From an uncultured Gammaproteobacteria bacterium (GTDB lineage: Bacteria > Pseudomonadota > Gammaproteobacteria > PS1 > Pseudothioglobaceae): 60,363 nt of DNA. The notes under the pieces were generated by a model that saw nothing but the letters and a program-made list of their open reading frames with translations, ran no database searches and was not told the DNA's origin. This document shows positions 26,084 through 33,954 of the stretch, piece after piece. Positions within the stretch are counted from its first letter, which is position 1, and every line of letters starts with the position of its first letter. The stretch is taken from NCBI GenBank assembly GCA_902512305.1, contig CABXIU010000003.1, positions 1-60,363 on the forward strand. The letters run 5' to 3'. The translations under genes were made by a program, and so were the position numbers.

Positions 26084-27172
26084 TTAGAAATCAATAATAT
26101 ATTCATTATCTGAGATTTTAATTAAATCTAATGTATCTCTGCCATATTCATGAAGGGTATCAGAAGTAATTCTTTCTCTGAAGGACAATACTTTTGCTCT
26201 TTCTAGCTTTCCTTTAATAAGTTCTCCGAGTGTTGCCCTTCCTCCTGACTCTTTTGCAGAAGATATATTCTTTCCATTGTCAGCATGAACTTTCATTTTC
26301 ATTCGATAAAATTTACCATTATCTTTTGCATAAGCAATAAAATTTCCTTCCCTGCTTTTACTTAAATTTCCACTACTAGTTAATTGACCAGGATGCAGTA
26401 GATTGCTTTGAGGGTAATGTTCATGCTTTAATTCATTACTATCAGATGTAAGCTCAACTTCATGCCATGGTCTTGGAGAATATAAGCCATTAGGATTCTT
26501 TCGTCCTTTGTCGAAAAACAAATTTAGAGAAGATTGAGGCTGGCTATCTACCCTTAGTTTAATTTTGCATAGACCAATAGCTCTAGATTCATCCGGAAAT
26601 TCTGAAATATCAATTTCACAATTTTTTAAGCCTCTTGTAATTTGAGTTCTTTTTCTGTCTTTTAAAAATAATTCTACATCGGAAAATTTTTCAGTAGCTG
26701 AGTCAGTAAATAAAAAGTCTAGAAATGAGTCTATATCTTTTTTAGTCTTGTCATTTTCAATTTCTACATTGCACTCAGTTCTCGATTTAAACCCACTATT
26801 TGAAAAATTGGATGAACCTATATATATTTTGAAATCACTATTTGAATTGAGTTTATAAATTTTTCCATGATATTGCTTTCTTCTTATGAAAATACCATTA
26901 TCAGGATTATCATTCCGCAACTTTGTATCAATTGACTTTAGGGTTTCTAGTTGTTTTTTTCCAACTCCACTGTGATAAACCATGCCTAAAAGTAGCTTAC
27001 AAGTTCCCCCTTTGCCCAGCTTTACTAGTTTTTCTTCAAAGTCAGATACTAAATCAGCACCAAAGTATCCTGATGCAACAAGCAAACCGTTTGAAGAGGC
27101 AAGGTCTGCTGAAAATCGCTTGTAAAGCTTCCCTCCAAAATCTTTTTCGTTAGTTATAAGTTCATCACTCAT
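26084..27172 (-). CDS. PLD-superfamily restriction endonuclease (NgoFVII-like)
   Basis: A 362-aa protein. The first half has a phospholipase D-type fold: VASGYFG near 33-38, the H-x-K motif YHGKIY (His102, Lys104) and GSSNFSNSGFKSRTE (119-133), the Ser/Asn and Glu that complete the metal-free active site. This arrangement is that of the RE_NgoFVII family, type II enzymes with one HxK motif per subunit. The C-terminal half (about 190-340) would carry DNA specificity. It lies 18 nt downstream of a C5 methyltransferase, the expected protective partner. Recognition site unknown. Confidence 0.8.
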   Translation of the reverse strand: MSDELITNEKDFGGKLYKRFSADLASSNGLLVASGYFGADLVSDFEEKLVKLGKGGTCKLLLGMVYHSGVGKKQLETLKSIDTKLRNDNPDNGIFIRRKQYHGKIYKLNSNSDFKIYIGSSNFSNSGFKSRTECNVEIENDKTKKDIDSFLDFLFTDSATEKFSDVELFLKDRKRTQITRGLKNCEIDISEFPDESRAIGLCKIKLRVDSQPQSSLNLFFDKGRKNPNGLYSPRPWHEVELTSDSNELKHEHYPQSNLLHPGQLTSSGNLSKSREGNFIAYAKDNGKFYRMKMKVHADNGKNISSAKESGGRATLGELIKGKLERAKVLSFRERITSDTLHEYGRDTLDLIKISDNEYIIDF

Positions 27173-27190
27173 AGTAACTATTCTAAGACA

Positions 27191-28252
27191 TTATTTGATA
27201 TTTGACTCAATAGATTCATAGTCATTTCCTGCAAAGCTCATTAACAAAGCCTGAAATATAACCTTCATACCCATTGGAGGCACAGCCATACCTATTTGTT
27301 TTCTTACACTCTCTTTACTTCCAATAAATAGAAAATCATCTGGAAAGGTTTGCAATCTAGCTCTTTCTCTATTGGTTAAAGCCCTGTTTTCTTTCCAGTG
27401 GTACATGTGAGTTCCGCCTCCGCCACTTCCTGTAACAGTATAGGAGGGTTTTTCAGGGTCTAATCTCTTGTAGATATTGCTTAGTTTTGCCCCTTTTACG
27501 TTGAGTCTTAAGTCTTCTGGAATGTCTTCAGACCAGGCGTTATCTCCTGGCTTAATCCACTTCAATCTTTCAGCTACTCTTTTCGACTGCTTAGTAAGAA
27601 CGTGATTGTCAGCATCTTCTTTAATTGGTGGTTTTGTAAGACAATTCCTTGAAGAATTGAAGTTTTTGAGATGTGTTTGTTTTGGTACCCGATATTTAAT
27701 ACTTAAATCATCTCTTATACCAACAATAATAATTCTATGTCTTGCTTGAGGAACTCCATATTCTTCGAATTTATATAAATGTGGTGTAACTTTATAACCA
27801 ACCTCTTTCATTGATTTTAATATTACATTAAGAGCTGTTCCATTATCAGAGCTTGAGAGTCCTCCAACATTCTCAGCAACAAACCACATGGGCTGATGAG
27901 TTTTTAGGTATTTAATGCCATACGAATATAGAGGACCAAATTCCCCTTTTAACCCTTTGGACTCTCCAACAATACTAAAGTCATTGCAGGGAAATCCAAA
28001 TGCAAATCCATCACAATCTGATAATGAATCAATATCTAACTTTCTAACATCATGATGAATTACATCTGAAGAGTTAATATCTTTATGAACATTTAATGCG
28101 AAAGTTTGACAGGTGTCCAAGTCGTAGTCAGAAGCCCAACTGGGTTTAATACTAAATTTAACACCCTTATTATTTGAAATAATGCCAGTATCAATTGCAC
28201 CAAGAGCTATACCTCCAGGACCACAAAAAAACTCACCTAATTTAAATTGCAT
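27191..28252 (-). CDS. DNA (cytosine-5-)-methyltransferase
   Basis: A 353-aa C5 methyltransferase with motifs in order: I FFCGPGGIALGA (8-19), IV FPCNDFS with catalytic Cys89, VI ENV (127-129), VIII QARHR (169-173), a target-recognition stretch (about 180-290), IX RERARLQTFP (295-304), X QIGMAVPP (319-326). Motif X normally reads QIGNAVPP; the Asn-to-Met change is unusual but the rest is intact. It should protect the site cut by the downstream nuclease. Order methyltransferase then nuclease, same strand, with no controller (C) protein gene seen. Confidence 0.92.
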   Translation of the reverse strand: MQFKLGEFFCGPGGIALGAIDTGIISNNKGVKFSIKPSWASDYDLDTCQTFALNVHKDINSSDVIHHDVRKLDIDSLSDCDGFAFGFPCNDFSIVGESKGLKGEFGPLYSYGIKYLKTHQPMWFVAENVGGLSSSDNGTALNVILKSMKEVGYKVTPHLYKFEEYGVPQARHRIIIVGIRDDLSIKYRVPKQTHLKNFNSSRNCLTKPPIKEDADNHVLTKQSKRVAERLKWIKPGDNAWSEDIPEDLRLNVKGAKLSNIYKRLDPEKPSYTVTGSGGGGTHMYHWKENRALTNRERARLQTFPDDFLFIGSKESVRKQIGMAVPPMGMKVIFQALLMSFAGNDYESIESNIK

Positions 28253-28316
28253 AATTTAATAATTACTGGTTGGCCAAGAGAATAGAAAACTAAAACATGA
28301 TTATAAAATCTATTTA

Positions 28317-28847
28317 TTAGCTCATTTCTTTTTTTACAACTTTTCTTTTACTTTCATATGCATAAGAAATAGAAATATGAACCCAGGCAACTTTAAACAG
28401 AAGTAGCAAAAGACTTTGAAGAATATCCCTATTTAGCTCATTAAATAGTCTTATATTTATTGTTTTCCCTTTTGAATCTAGTATGTTCCTAGAATGAAAG
28501 ATGATTGCTGGTGCAAGGTAAGGGTCTCTATCTGAAGCATCTTTTACTTTTGCAAGCAGTTGTCCATTACTTGAAAAAGTTTGAACATAGTGCGTGAAAA
28601 AATACTCTGAGACTCTTACATCTTGACCTAGAATATCAGTAAATATTTCTGAGAAGTAACTTAGTCCTGATTCATCAGGCTCAATAAACTTGTCTGCTTG
28701 TGATTTTATGTAAAGTGTCCAAGCATCATCTAATGAGATGTTGTACATAGCAGCAAAGTTATGAACGGAATTGATTAAATTCTCTGGTCCTGGTGGACCG
28801 ATAATAATGGCTAAATGGTCTGAATCAGATTGATTTTGGTATGACAT
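28317..28847 (-). CDS. Unknown island protein, 176 aa
   Basis: No family recognised. It is soluble for most of its length, with IIIGPPGPENLINSVHNFAAMYNIS near the N-terminus (not a true Walker A, as the GKS/T is missing) and one hydrophobic helix near residues 144-160 (SLLLLLFKVAWVHISISYAY), followed by a basic tail (SKRKVVKKEMS). A very strong ribosome site (AAAAAGGAGG) precedes the ATG. It is the first gene upstream of the restriction-modification pair, 64 nt away, so it may be part of that unit. Confidence 0.65.
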   Translation of the reverse strand: MSYQNQSDSDHLAIIIGPPGPENLINSVHNFAAMYNISLDDAWTLYIKSQADKFIEPDESGLSYFSEIFTDILGQDVRVSEYFFTHYVQTFSSNGQLLAKVKDASDRDPYLAPAIIFHSRNILDSKGKTINIRLFNELNRDILQSLLLLLFKVAWVHISISYAYESKRKVVKKEMS

Positions 28848-28970
28848 ACCTACCTCCTTTTTAGTGTTTTAAGGGAAATCCTAAGGTACACAATATGGAA
28901 CAAATACCTGGTTCTTATAGGGAACTAACCTGACTTAAACAAAGTATATCATTAATCAAATAATAAATAA

Positions 28971-29573
28971 CTAATTGTATTCAATTATTGAAATACTCTT
29001 GTCTCTTTCTTTTTTTCGTTCAGTTCTTTCTCTCATTCTTTTTTCTTTAGCTTTTGCCTCAAATTGTTTTTTAACAGCTGCCAGCTCTTTACTTGCTAAA
29101 TGAATTTGACGCATTCTTGATGAGCGTTTAGCATCCTCAATTTCAGTTTCAGACTTTACCTTTAAATATTCTTCATAACTCCAATAACCAGAACTAAGCC
29201 CACTATCTTCAGAAACATATGGATTATCAATTTTATTAGCAAAACCAAATTCATAGATTTCCTTACGCTCATCATAATTCTCAGAATATTCTGGTCTTTC
29301 TATAAGATTACGAAAAATCCAATTAGTGTTAGTTAAACTTCCTACTTGCCAATTAAATTCTTTTTCACAAAGAACAACTCCTTTAAATAATGACCTAAGT
29401 TCTTCATAGGAGTAATTAATAAAGTCCTCTGATTTAGGGTAGCGTCTTCTTTGCCACCAACCATCATTGAGAATGCTATATTTTGGATTATCAGGAATAG
29501 TTTCTGAACGACCAACCTCAATGAGTTGTTTTATTAAATCATTGAATAGTTTTTTCATAATACAACTATACAT
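28971..29573 (-). CDS. Unknown island protein with charged C-terminal helix, 200 aa
   Basis: No family recognised. Residues 1-125 are Tyr/Trp-rich and probably folded (DGWWQRRRYPKSEDFINYSY, SGYWSYEEYLKV). Residues 135-190 are a long highly charged helix (KQFEAKAKEKRMRERTERKK), likely coiled-coil or nucleic-acid binding. Start is ATG 29573; an internal ATG (residue 6) is an alternative, and neither has a clear ribosome site. It stands alone, 123 nt before the next gene and after a 533-nt non-coding stretch. Confidence 0.6.
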   Translation of the reverse strand: MYSCIMKKLFNDLIKQLIEVGRSETIPDNPKYSILNDGWWQRRRYPKSEDFINYSYEELRSLFKGVVLCEKEFNWQVGSLTNTNWIFRNLIERPEYSENYDERKEIYEFGFANKIDNPYVSEDSGLSSGYWSYEEYLKVKSETEIEDAKRSSRMRQIHLASKELAAVKKQFEAKAKEKRMRERTERKKERDKSISIIEYN

Positions 29574-30106
29574 GAATATGACTTAATTTGACCTACTATT
29601 AGTACTAAATAAGGCATTACTTTCTAGGTAATTTAAGTACTCTAGGATGGCGAATTTGGAGCTTAGAGAGGTTATAAATATGGTTTATACTAGTCATACC
29701 ATAACTCATTGATTTTAATACTAATATTAAAACTATTTAAGTAGTATTTATTAGAAAAAAACACCAATTCTCCATAGACAAAAGTGCCAATATATGGTAT
29801 AATATGAATATCTTTGAAACACTCCTAGAAGCACGCTAAAGCTGAACACTTTACCACTACCACACTAACAAAATTTCTTTAGAATATTCTAGGTATTCAT
29901 ATTTAGAAATCTTATATTTTTTTTCTGTTGGTTGTTGAAAAAAAAATACACTCATAGTTAAACATAGTCAGTCTTAGTTAAACAATCGTATGGTCATCGA
30001 CCATAAGTGTCTCTTTTATTTGCGGCCTAAGAATATATTACTTAGTATGGGTATTTCTAAGTGGTTTCGGTATTAAACAATAGAATGTGGAATATTTTTT
30101 TCATAT
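29574..30106. other. 533-nt non-coding region inside the island
   Basis: No convincing gene. Structure seen: the direct repeat TAGTTAAACA at 29955-29964 and 29975-29984 (20-nt spacing, about two helical turns), and the hairpin TATGGTC-ATC-GACCATA at 29989-30005 immediately after. A TATAAT-like -10 lies near 29799 followed by an 11-codon reading frame (29804) that I do not consider a gene. This is the longest gap of the element and a candidate for its regulatory or replication region. Confidence 0.5.
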
Positions 30107-30454
30107 TTAAGCCCTTCTAAAAATTATTTCATCAACCTGATAATGCACAAAATACTCGTGGAGGTCATTTGTGATGACGTTGTTCTTCAACAAGACATCC
30201 AATGTTGCATCATCGACATCGTTGCGAACAGTAACAGAGTCAAGTTCTTTTATATCAAGTAGTTTATGGAAGCCTAAATGCTTTAGAGTCCCTATTTTTT
30301 TATTAGGCACAGGCACAGAAGCCCTAGTCCATTTTGCCTTGACCCAAGTAGACCAAATCTCGACCTCCTCTTCAGGAAGATACTTAACTGAATCAGCATC
30401 TTCCTTCAGGGAGACTCCGAACTCACCATCCTTTAATTGCTTAATGGTATCCAT
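30107..30454 (-). CDS. Unknown small island protein, 115 aa
   Basis: No family recognised. An acidic-to-neutral soluble protein with an internal segment VKAKWTRASVPVPNKKIGTL and a C-terminal strand-rich part ending DEIIFRRA; no signal or membrane helix. It follows the annealing-protein-like gene by 15 nt on the same strand, so it is probably its operon partner and may act in the same DNA-processing step. Confidence 0.6.
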   Translation of the reverse strand: MDTIKQLKDGEFGVSLKEDADSVKYLPEEEVEIWSTWVKAKWTRASVPVPNKKIGTLKHLGFHKLLDIKELDSVTVRNDVDDATLDVLLKNNVITNDLHEYFVHYQVDEIIFRRA

Positions 30455-30469
30455 TTTTTATAGTTAAGC

Positions 30470-31120
30470 CTATCCATTTAAATTTTTCTTAAGACTTTCA
30501 TTTGCAGCCTTTCTAATGCGAGCTTCTCTTATCTCTTTCTTAATTTTTATTTCATCAAATGCCTTCTCATTTAAGCTATAAATATAATCGAGTTGTTTTT
30601 TACTAAGTGAATCACGGACTCCATCCCAAAGCTTTGATTTACCGGCCATCTCTGTTCTACACTCATCAATCGCTTCTTCATTTTTATCATCAATCGCTTT
30701 TTTGTATTTGATGGAAAGTCTTGCAATATCAGCTTCAAGTTTTTTTTCTTTCTTTAAAAGTTCTTTTCTTTGGAGTTTTGCATTTTCAAGCTCTTCTTTA
30801 CTTTCAAGCTGATTATTTGAAAGATAGCCCATCATTCCCAAAACTCTGCATATAGCATTTGTCTCTGCATATTCTAGATGAGAGGTTTGGCTAATATTGC
30901 TGATACCTTTTGTTTCCATAGCATGAGATGTTGCTTTAGTTAGACCATCAACAACTGCATGGGCTTTAAAGATGACTTCTCCATTAGATTCATTGTCTTT
31001 CACTATCTCTGTTATGATTTGACCACTCGGATGGTCTAATCTAAATGCTTTGACTCTTGATTCGATAGTTGAGTAATCAAAATTTAGATTTGTCACTGTA
31101 TTCATTATTAAATTTTCCAT
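30470..31120 (-). CDS. Probable phage-type single-strand annealing protein (ERF/Rad52-like)
   Basis: A 216-aa protein. Residues 18-98 fit a phage family with the pattern [V.AF..DHP.G.I.TEIV...V.F.A.A..DG..ATSHA...........TSHLEYAETNAICRVLGMMGY]-like: here DHPSGQIITEIV (29-40) and the HLEYAETNAICRVLGMMGY block before residue 98. These proteins are usually thought to be ERF/Rad52-type recombinases or their accessory factors. Residues 105-160 are a coiled coil (KEELENAKLQRKELLKKEKK), and the C-terminus is basic. AAGGAG 6 nt before ATG 31120 fixes the start. Assignment by pattern memory only. Confidence 0.5.
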   Translation of the reverse strand: MENLIMNTVTNLNFDYSTIESRVKAFRLDHPSGQIITEIVKDNESNGEVIFKAHAVVDGLTKATSHAMETKGISNISQTSHLEYAETNAICRVLGMMGYLSNNQLESKEELENAKLQRKELLKKEKKLEADIARLSIKYKKAIDDKNEEAIDECRTEMAGKSKLWDGVRDSLSKKQLDYIYSLNEKAFDEIKIKKEIREARIRKAANESLKKNLNG

Positions 31121-31365
31121 ATAGCTCTCCTTAAATAACTAGTGGTGTAGTTAAGTGATAAATTGGTTATAGAAACCAAAGCTTTTTGTGTGACAACAGA
31201 AACTGATTTAGTGGCTTAGCGTGCCGATTCCCAATTCACGCAGTGAAGGGATTAGTTGTGTGTTTCTGTGGGATGATATTATACAACATTATGACTTAAA
31301 AGTCAATAGTAAAGGCTCTAAAACAGCTATAGAATAGGGATTAATAGAATACTAACTCTTTAGGT

Positions 31366-31770
31366 TTACTCACAAATCCCTGTAGTTATTCCGGTAACAG
31401 CAAATGCAATAAATGGTTTAATTTTGCCTTCTGTAAACTCCTCAATAGAAAGTACTTGCCACTCATCATCAGAAAAATTCTCAAAGACAGCTATTGTTTG
31501 GAAGTTGTGTTTAGAAGAGCCTCGATTGATAACTCTTACCTCCTTAGCTATATCCGTTGGAAGAGTAATACCTGTAATTTGGCCATTTCGACGATTTACA
31601 TAAAATTTATTTCCTTGGAAAAAGTCTTGCTCAATCTGTGATTTTTTTTCCAGTTCTCCATTGTTTTTTAATTGATAGAGATTTTCAATAGTGCATTCAT
31701 AAGAATATTCACCAGCATTAGATTGACCTATAAAAGAAAGAGAAAATAATAATAATAGTAGTTTTTTCAT
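31366..31770 (-). CDS. Small secreted protein of the island (135-residue precursor)
   Basis: The ATG at 31770 is chosen because it begins a standard signal peptide (MKKLLLLLFSLSFIGQSNAG); an upstream in-frame ATG at 31803 would bury it behind 11 residues and overlap the next gene. The mature part is about 115 aa with two cysteines (SYECTIENL and the final GICE) and a strand-rich pattern. No family recognised. It begins 2 nt after the stop of the similar-sized secreted gene upstream, so the two form a pair. Confidence 0.65.
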   Translation of the reverse strand: MKKLLLLLFSLSFIGQSNAGEYSYECTIENLYQLKNNGELEKKSQIEQDFFQGNKFYVNRRNGQITGITLPTDIAKEVRVINRGSSKHNFQTIAVFENFSDDEWQVLSIEEFTEGKIKPFIAFAVTGITTGICE

Positions 31771-31772
31771 AT

Positions 31773-32177
31773 CTAAAAGAGTTTTTGTTCTGAAACCCTG
31801 CACTTACCAGTTTGCATCATTCGAAAAATATTCTCCCCATCAAACCATATTTGCCAGTCGTATGAATATGAGCCAGTTCTTCTAGAGATATCAATTGCTC
31901 CAGAGTACACAGTATCAACCCCATCATTAGTTTCAGTTTCTTTACAGCTCGATAAAAGTTGATTTTCAAGATATCCAGCCCAACTTTTAATGCCTCTACA
32001 CCAATAAATATCATCAATGATAAACTCAAGACCATTGGTTACTTCAATCTCAAAATCATCACCAGGTTCGCTATCAGCAAGTATCCCAAGTTTTTGAGTA
32101 CCTCCATCACAAGTTAAATATAAAGCATATGAATTATAGGAGATGAATAGTAATAAGATTATCAGTATTTTTTTCAT
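31773..32177 (-). CDS. Small secreted protein of the island, 134 aa
   Basis: A 134-aa precursor with a clear signal peptide (MKKILIILLLFISYNSYALY). The mature part has four cysteines (LTCDGG, YWCRG, SSCKE, GKCRV), likely two disulfides, and Trp-rich strands (SYSYDWQIWFDG). No family recognised. It is the gene next to the integrase (26 nt) and upstream of the other secreted gene. Secreted cargo beside an integrase is typical of fitness genes on islands; the role is unknown. Confidence 0.65.
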   Translation of the reverse strand: MKKILIILLLFISYNSYALYLTCDGGTQKLGILADSEPGDDFEIEVTNGLEFIIDDIYWCRGIKSWAGYLENQLLSSCKETETNDGVDTVYSGAIDISRRTGSYSYDWQIWFDGENIFRMMQTGKCRVSEQKLF

Positions 32178-32203
32178 ATTAACAATTGTAGTTTATTCTG
32201 ATA

Positions 32204-33217
32204 TTAAATACCACCCATCACTTTATTAATAAGGCTCGACTTATGCTCAATACATAGATGAGCATAACGTTTAGTAACACTAATCTGTTTATGTCCTAGA
32301 ACATCTGCTATCTCCAAGAGAGATGCCCCAGATTGAGCCAAATAAGAGGCACAGGAATGACGAAGGTCGTGGAATCTAAAGTCCTTAATTTCAGCATCCT
32401 CGAGAGCTTTTTTCCAAGGCTTAGTAAAGCAATAAGCAACACTCTCTTTAACCTTGGAAGCAAAGATTAAGCTGCTATCATTTTTATTAAATATTTGTAA
32501 CTCTTTAATGACAGATTCAGTCAGAGGCAGAACTTTAGGCTGACCATTTTTAGTAGTAGCGACATAAGCCGTTCTTCTATCAAAATCAATATCATTCCAC
32601 CTCAGTTTAGTCAGTTCTCCCTTACGTGCACCTGTTGTAATTGCAAGTAGTACTATGAGGTATAACTTATCCCAATGAGAGGCTCTACAAGAGCTAAATA
32701 GACGCGTTCGTTCAGCTTCTGATAAGAACCTTGTTCGCTCATTATTCTCTGGCAGAGAAGGGATTATCCTGGCTGGATTTATTTTGATATAACCTTTACG
32801 AAGGGCATATGTTAGAGCGCCTGAAATGGCAGCTTTATGTCTATTAATAGATGCATTAGATAGGTGAGAGGGAAGGGCGCTTAATGAATGTGAAATACTA
32901 CTGGCTTTAATTTCTTTTATTCTTATATCGCCCAAATATTTCAGCCATATTCTTAACTTTCTGGATTGCTCAACTTTGTCCTTACCTTTATATTCATACT
33001 TAAGATAATTACTAATCAATAAGGATAATTTAATCTCCTTATTATTTTCATAACCATAGGCTTCAAAAAACTCTCTATTACTATCCATACTTTGAGCAAA
33101 CTGAATAGCCAGCTTTTTGTTAGAGAAGGTTTTTGATATAGGTTTTGCTCCAACTTTACGAATTAGGACACGATAAACATCACCCTTTGCACGAGTGAAT
33201 TTTTGTATTGTTGACAT
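32204..33217 (-). CDS. int: Tyrosine recombinase (integrase)
   Basis: A 337-aa phage-type integrase. An arm-binding N-terminal region (1-60) and core-binding SAM-like domain (about 65-150) precede the catalytic domain with the full set Arg198 (TTGARKGEL), Lys223 (ATTKNG), His283 and Arg286 (HDLRHS), His309 (LGHKQ) and Tyr318 (KRYAHL). TGGAG precedes the ATG. It is 172 nt from the right tRNA-Pro and reads into the element, the usual place for an enzyme integrating at a tRNA. Intact, so the element may still be mobile. Confidence 0.95.
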   Translation of the reverse strand: MSTIQKFTRAKGDVYRVLIRKVGAKPISKTFSNKKLAIQFAQSMDSNREFFEAYGYENNKEIKLSLLISNYLKYEYKGKDKVEQSRKLRIWLKYLGDIRIKEIKASSISHSLSALPSHLSNASINRHKAAISGALTYALRKGYIKINPARIIPSLPENNERTRFLSEAERTRLFSSCRASHWDKLYLIVLLAITTGARKGELTKLRWNDIDFDRRTAYVATTKNGQPKVLPLTESVIKELQIFNKNDSSLIFASKVKESVAYCFTKPWKKALEDAEIKDFRFHDLRHSCASYLAQSGASLLEIADVLGHKQISVTKRYAHLCIEHKSSLINKVMGGI

Positions 33218-33233
33218 AATGACTCCAAATAAC

Positions 33234-33260
33234 TGTACATAAACTGTACATATTTGAAGT
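33234..33260. repeat. Right-end TGTACA array (probable integrase arm sites)
   Basis: TGTACATAAACTGTACATA (33234-33252) repeats 25951-25969 exactly; the overlapping 33245-33260 is the inverted partner of 25873-25888. It lies directly upstream of the integrase start, so integrase binding here could also control its own expression. Confidence 0.6.
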
Positions 33261-33284
33261 TTTTGCTCTATTTTTTGACATATA

Positions 33285-33374
33285 AATAATATTATTTATT
33301 GGCTAATGATGTCAGCACCATTTGGAATATTTGCCTTTGTATTTGGCTTCCTTTATGGCAAATTTAAAAATTAA
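33285..33374 (+). pseudogene. Diverged 3' fragment of the 25473 membrane-protein gene
   Basis: 29 codons plus stop reading [20 protein letters not shown] and on to GFLYGKFKN, against the C-terminal 28 codons of the gene at 25473. Homology stops abruptly before the NN. Many third-position differences with a nearly unchanged protein mean the copy diverged while part of an intact gene in another lineage. With the adjacent tRNA it makes a 182-nt segment duplicated at both ends of the element. Confidence 0.85.
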
Positions 33375-33388
33375 GAATTATAGTTCTA

Positions 33389-33466
<78 letters not shown>

Positions 33467-33556
33467 TTTATTTTGAATAGTCTATGAATCTGTAAAAATT
33501 ATTAAGCGTACAATAAAATTCTACTAATTTATACTTACGTAAAACGGAGTTCAATT

Positions 33557-33904
33557 ATGAAATACATTTCTATATTTTTAATATTTGTATCCTCAATACT
33601 AACACTCAATGTTCACGCTGAAATTAATAGTAGAGCTCTATTAGATGACTTTTTTGTGGGTTGCGCTTCAGAAGATGATGAAAACTTTACCATTGGTGAG
33701 AGTTATGAATATTGTGGATGCATGACAAATGTTCTATCAAAAGAATTAGATCCAAAGGAATTATTACGACTCAGCTTAAATCTTTTAAACGAAACAGAAG
33801 GAATGACAGAAGATGAGGCAGAGCAAATTGCATTATCAATGATTCTAGAAAATGATGCTATTACTGATGGATTGCTGTCTTGCTTAGTCAAGCTATATGA
33901 ATAA
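33557..33904 (+). CDS. Small exported protein with four cysteines, 115 aa
   Basis: A signal peptide (MKYISIFLIFVSSILTLNVHA, cut before EI) precedes a 94-aa acidic helical protein. Cysteines occur in VGCASED, EYCGCM and LSCLVK. The pattern of a CxC and helices between suggests a small periplasmic disulfide-stabilised helical protein. I know no name for it. It lies in host DNA just outside the element, is monocistronic and convergent with the EamA gene. Confidence 0.65.
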   Translation: MKYISIFLIFVSSILTLNVHAEINSRALLDDFFVGCASEDDENFTIGESYEYCGCMTNVLSKELDPKELLRLSLNLLNETEGMTEDEAEQIALSMILENDAITDGLLSCLVKLYE

Positions 33905-33954
33905 TTTTTTCTAGAGATTTAAGTTTCTAGTCTAGATAGCTAAACGCTCGACTA

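Noticed and set aside
29804-29839. Eleven-codon frame after a TATAAT-like site in the island gap
   Set aside because: Too short to judge, no ribosome site, and no partner gene follows on that strand.
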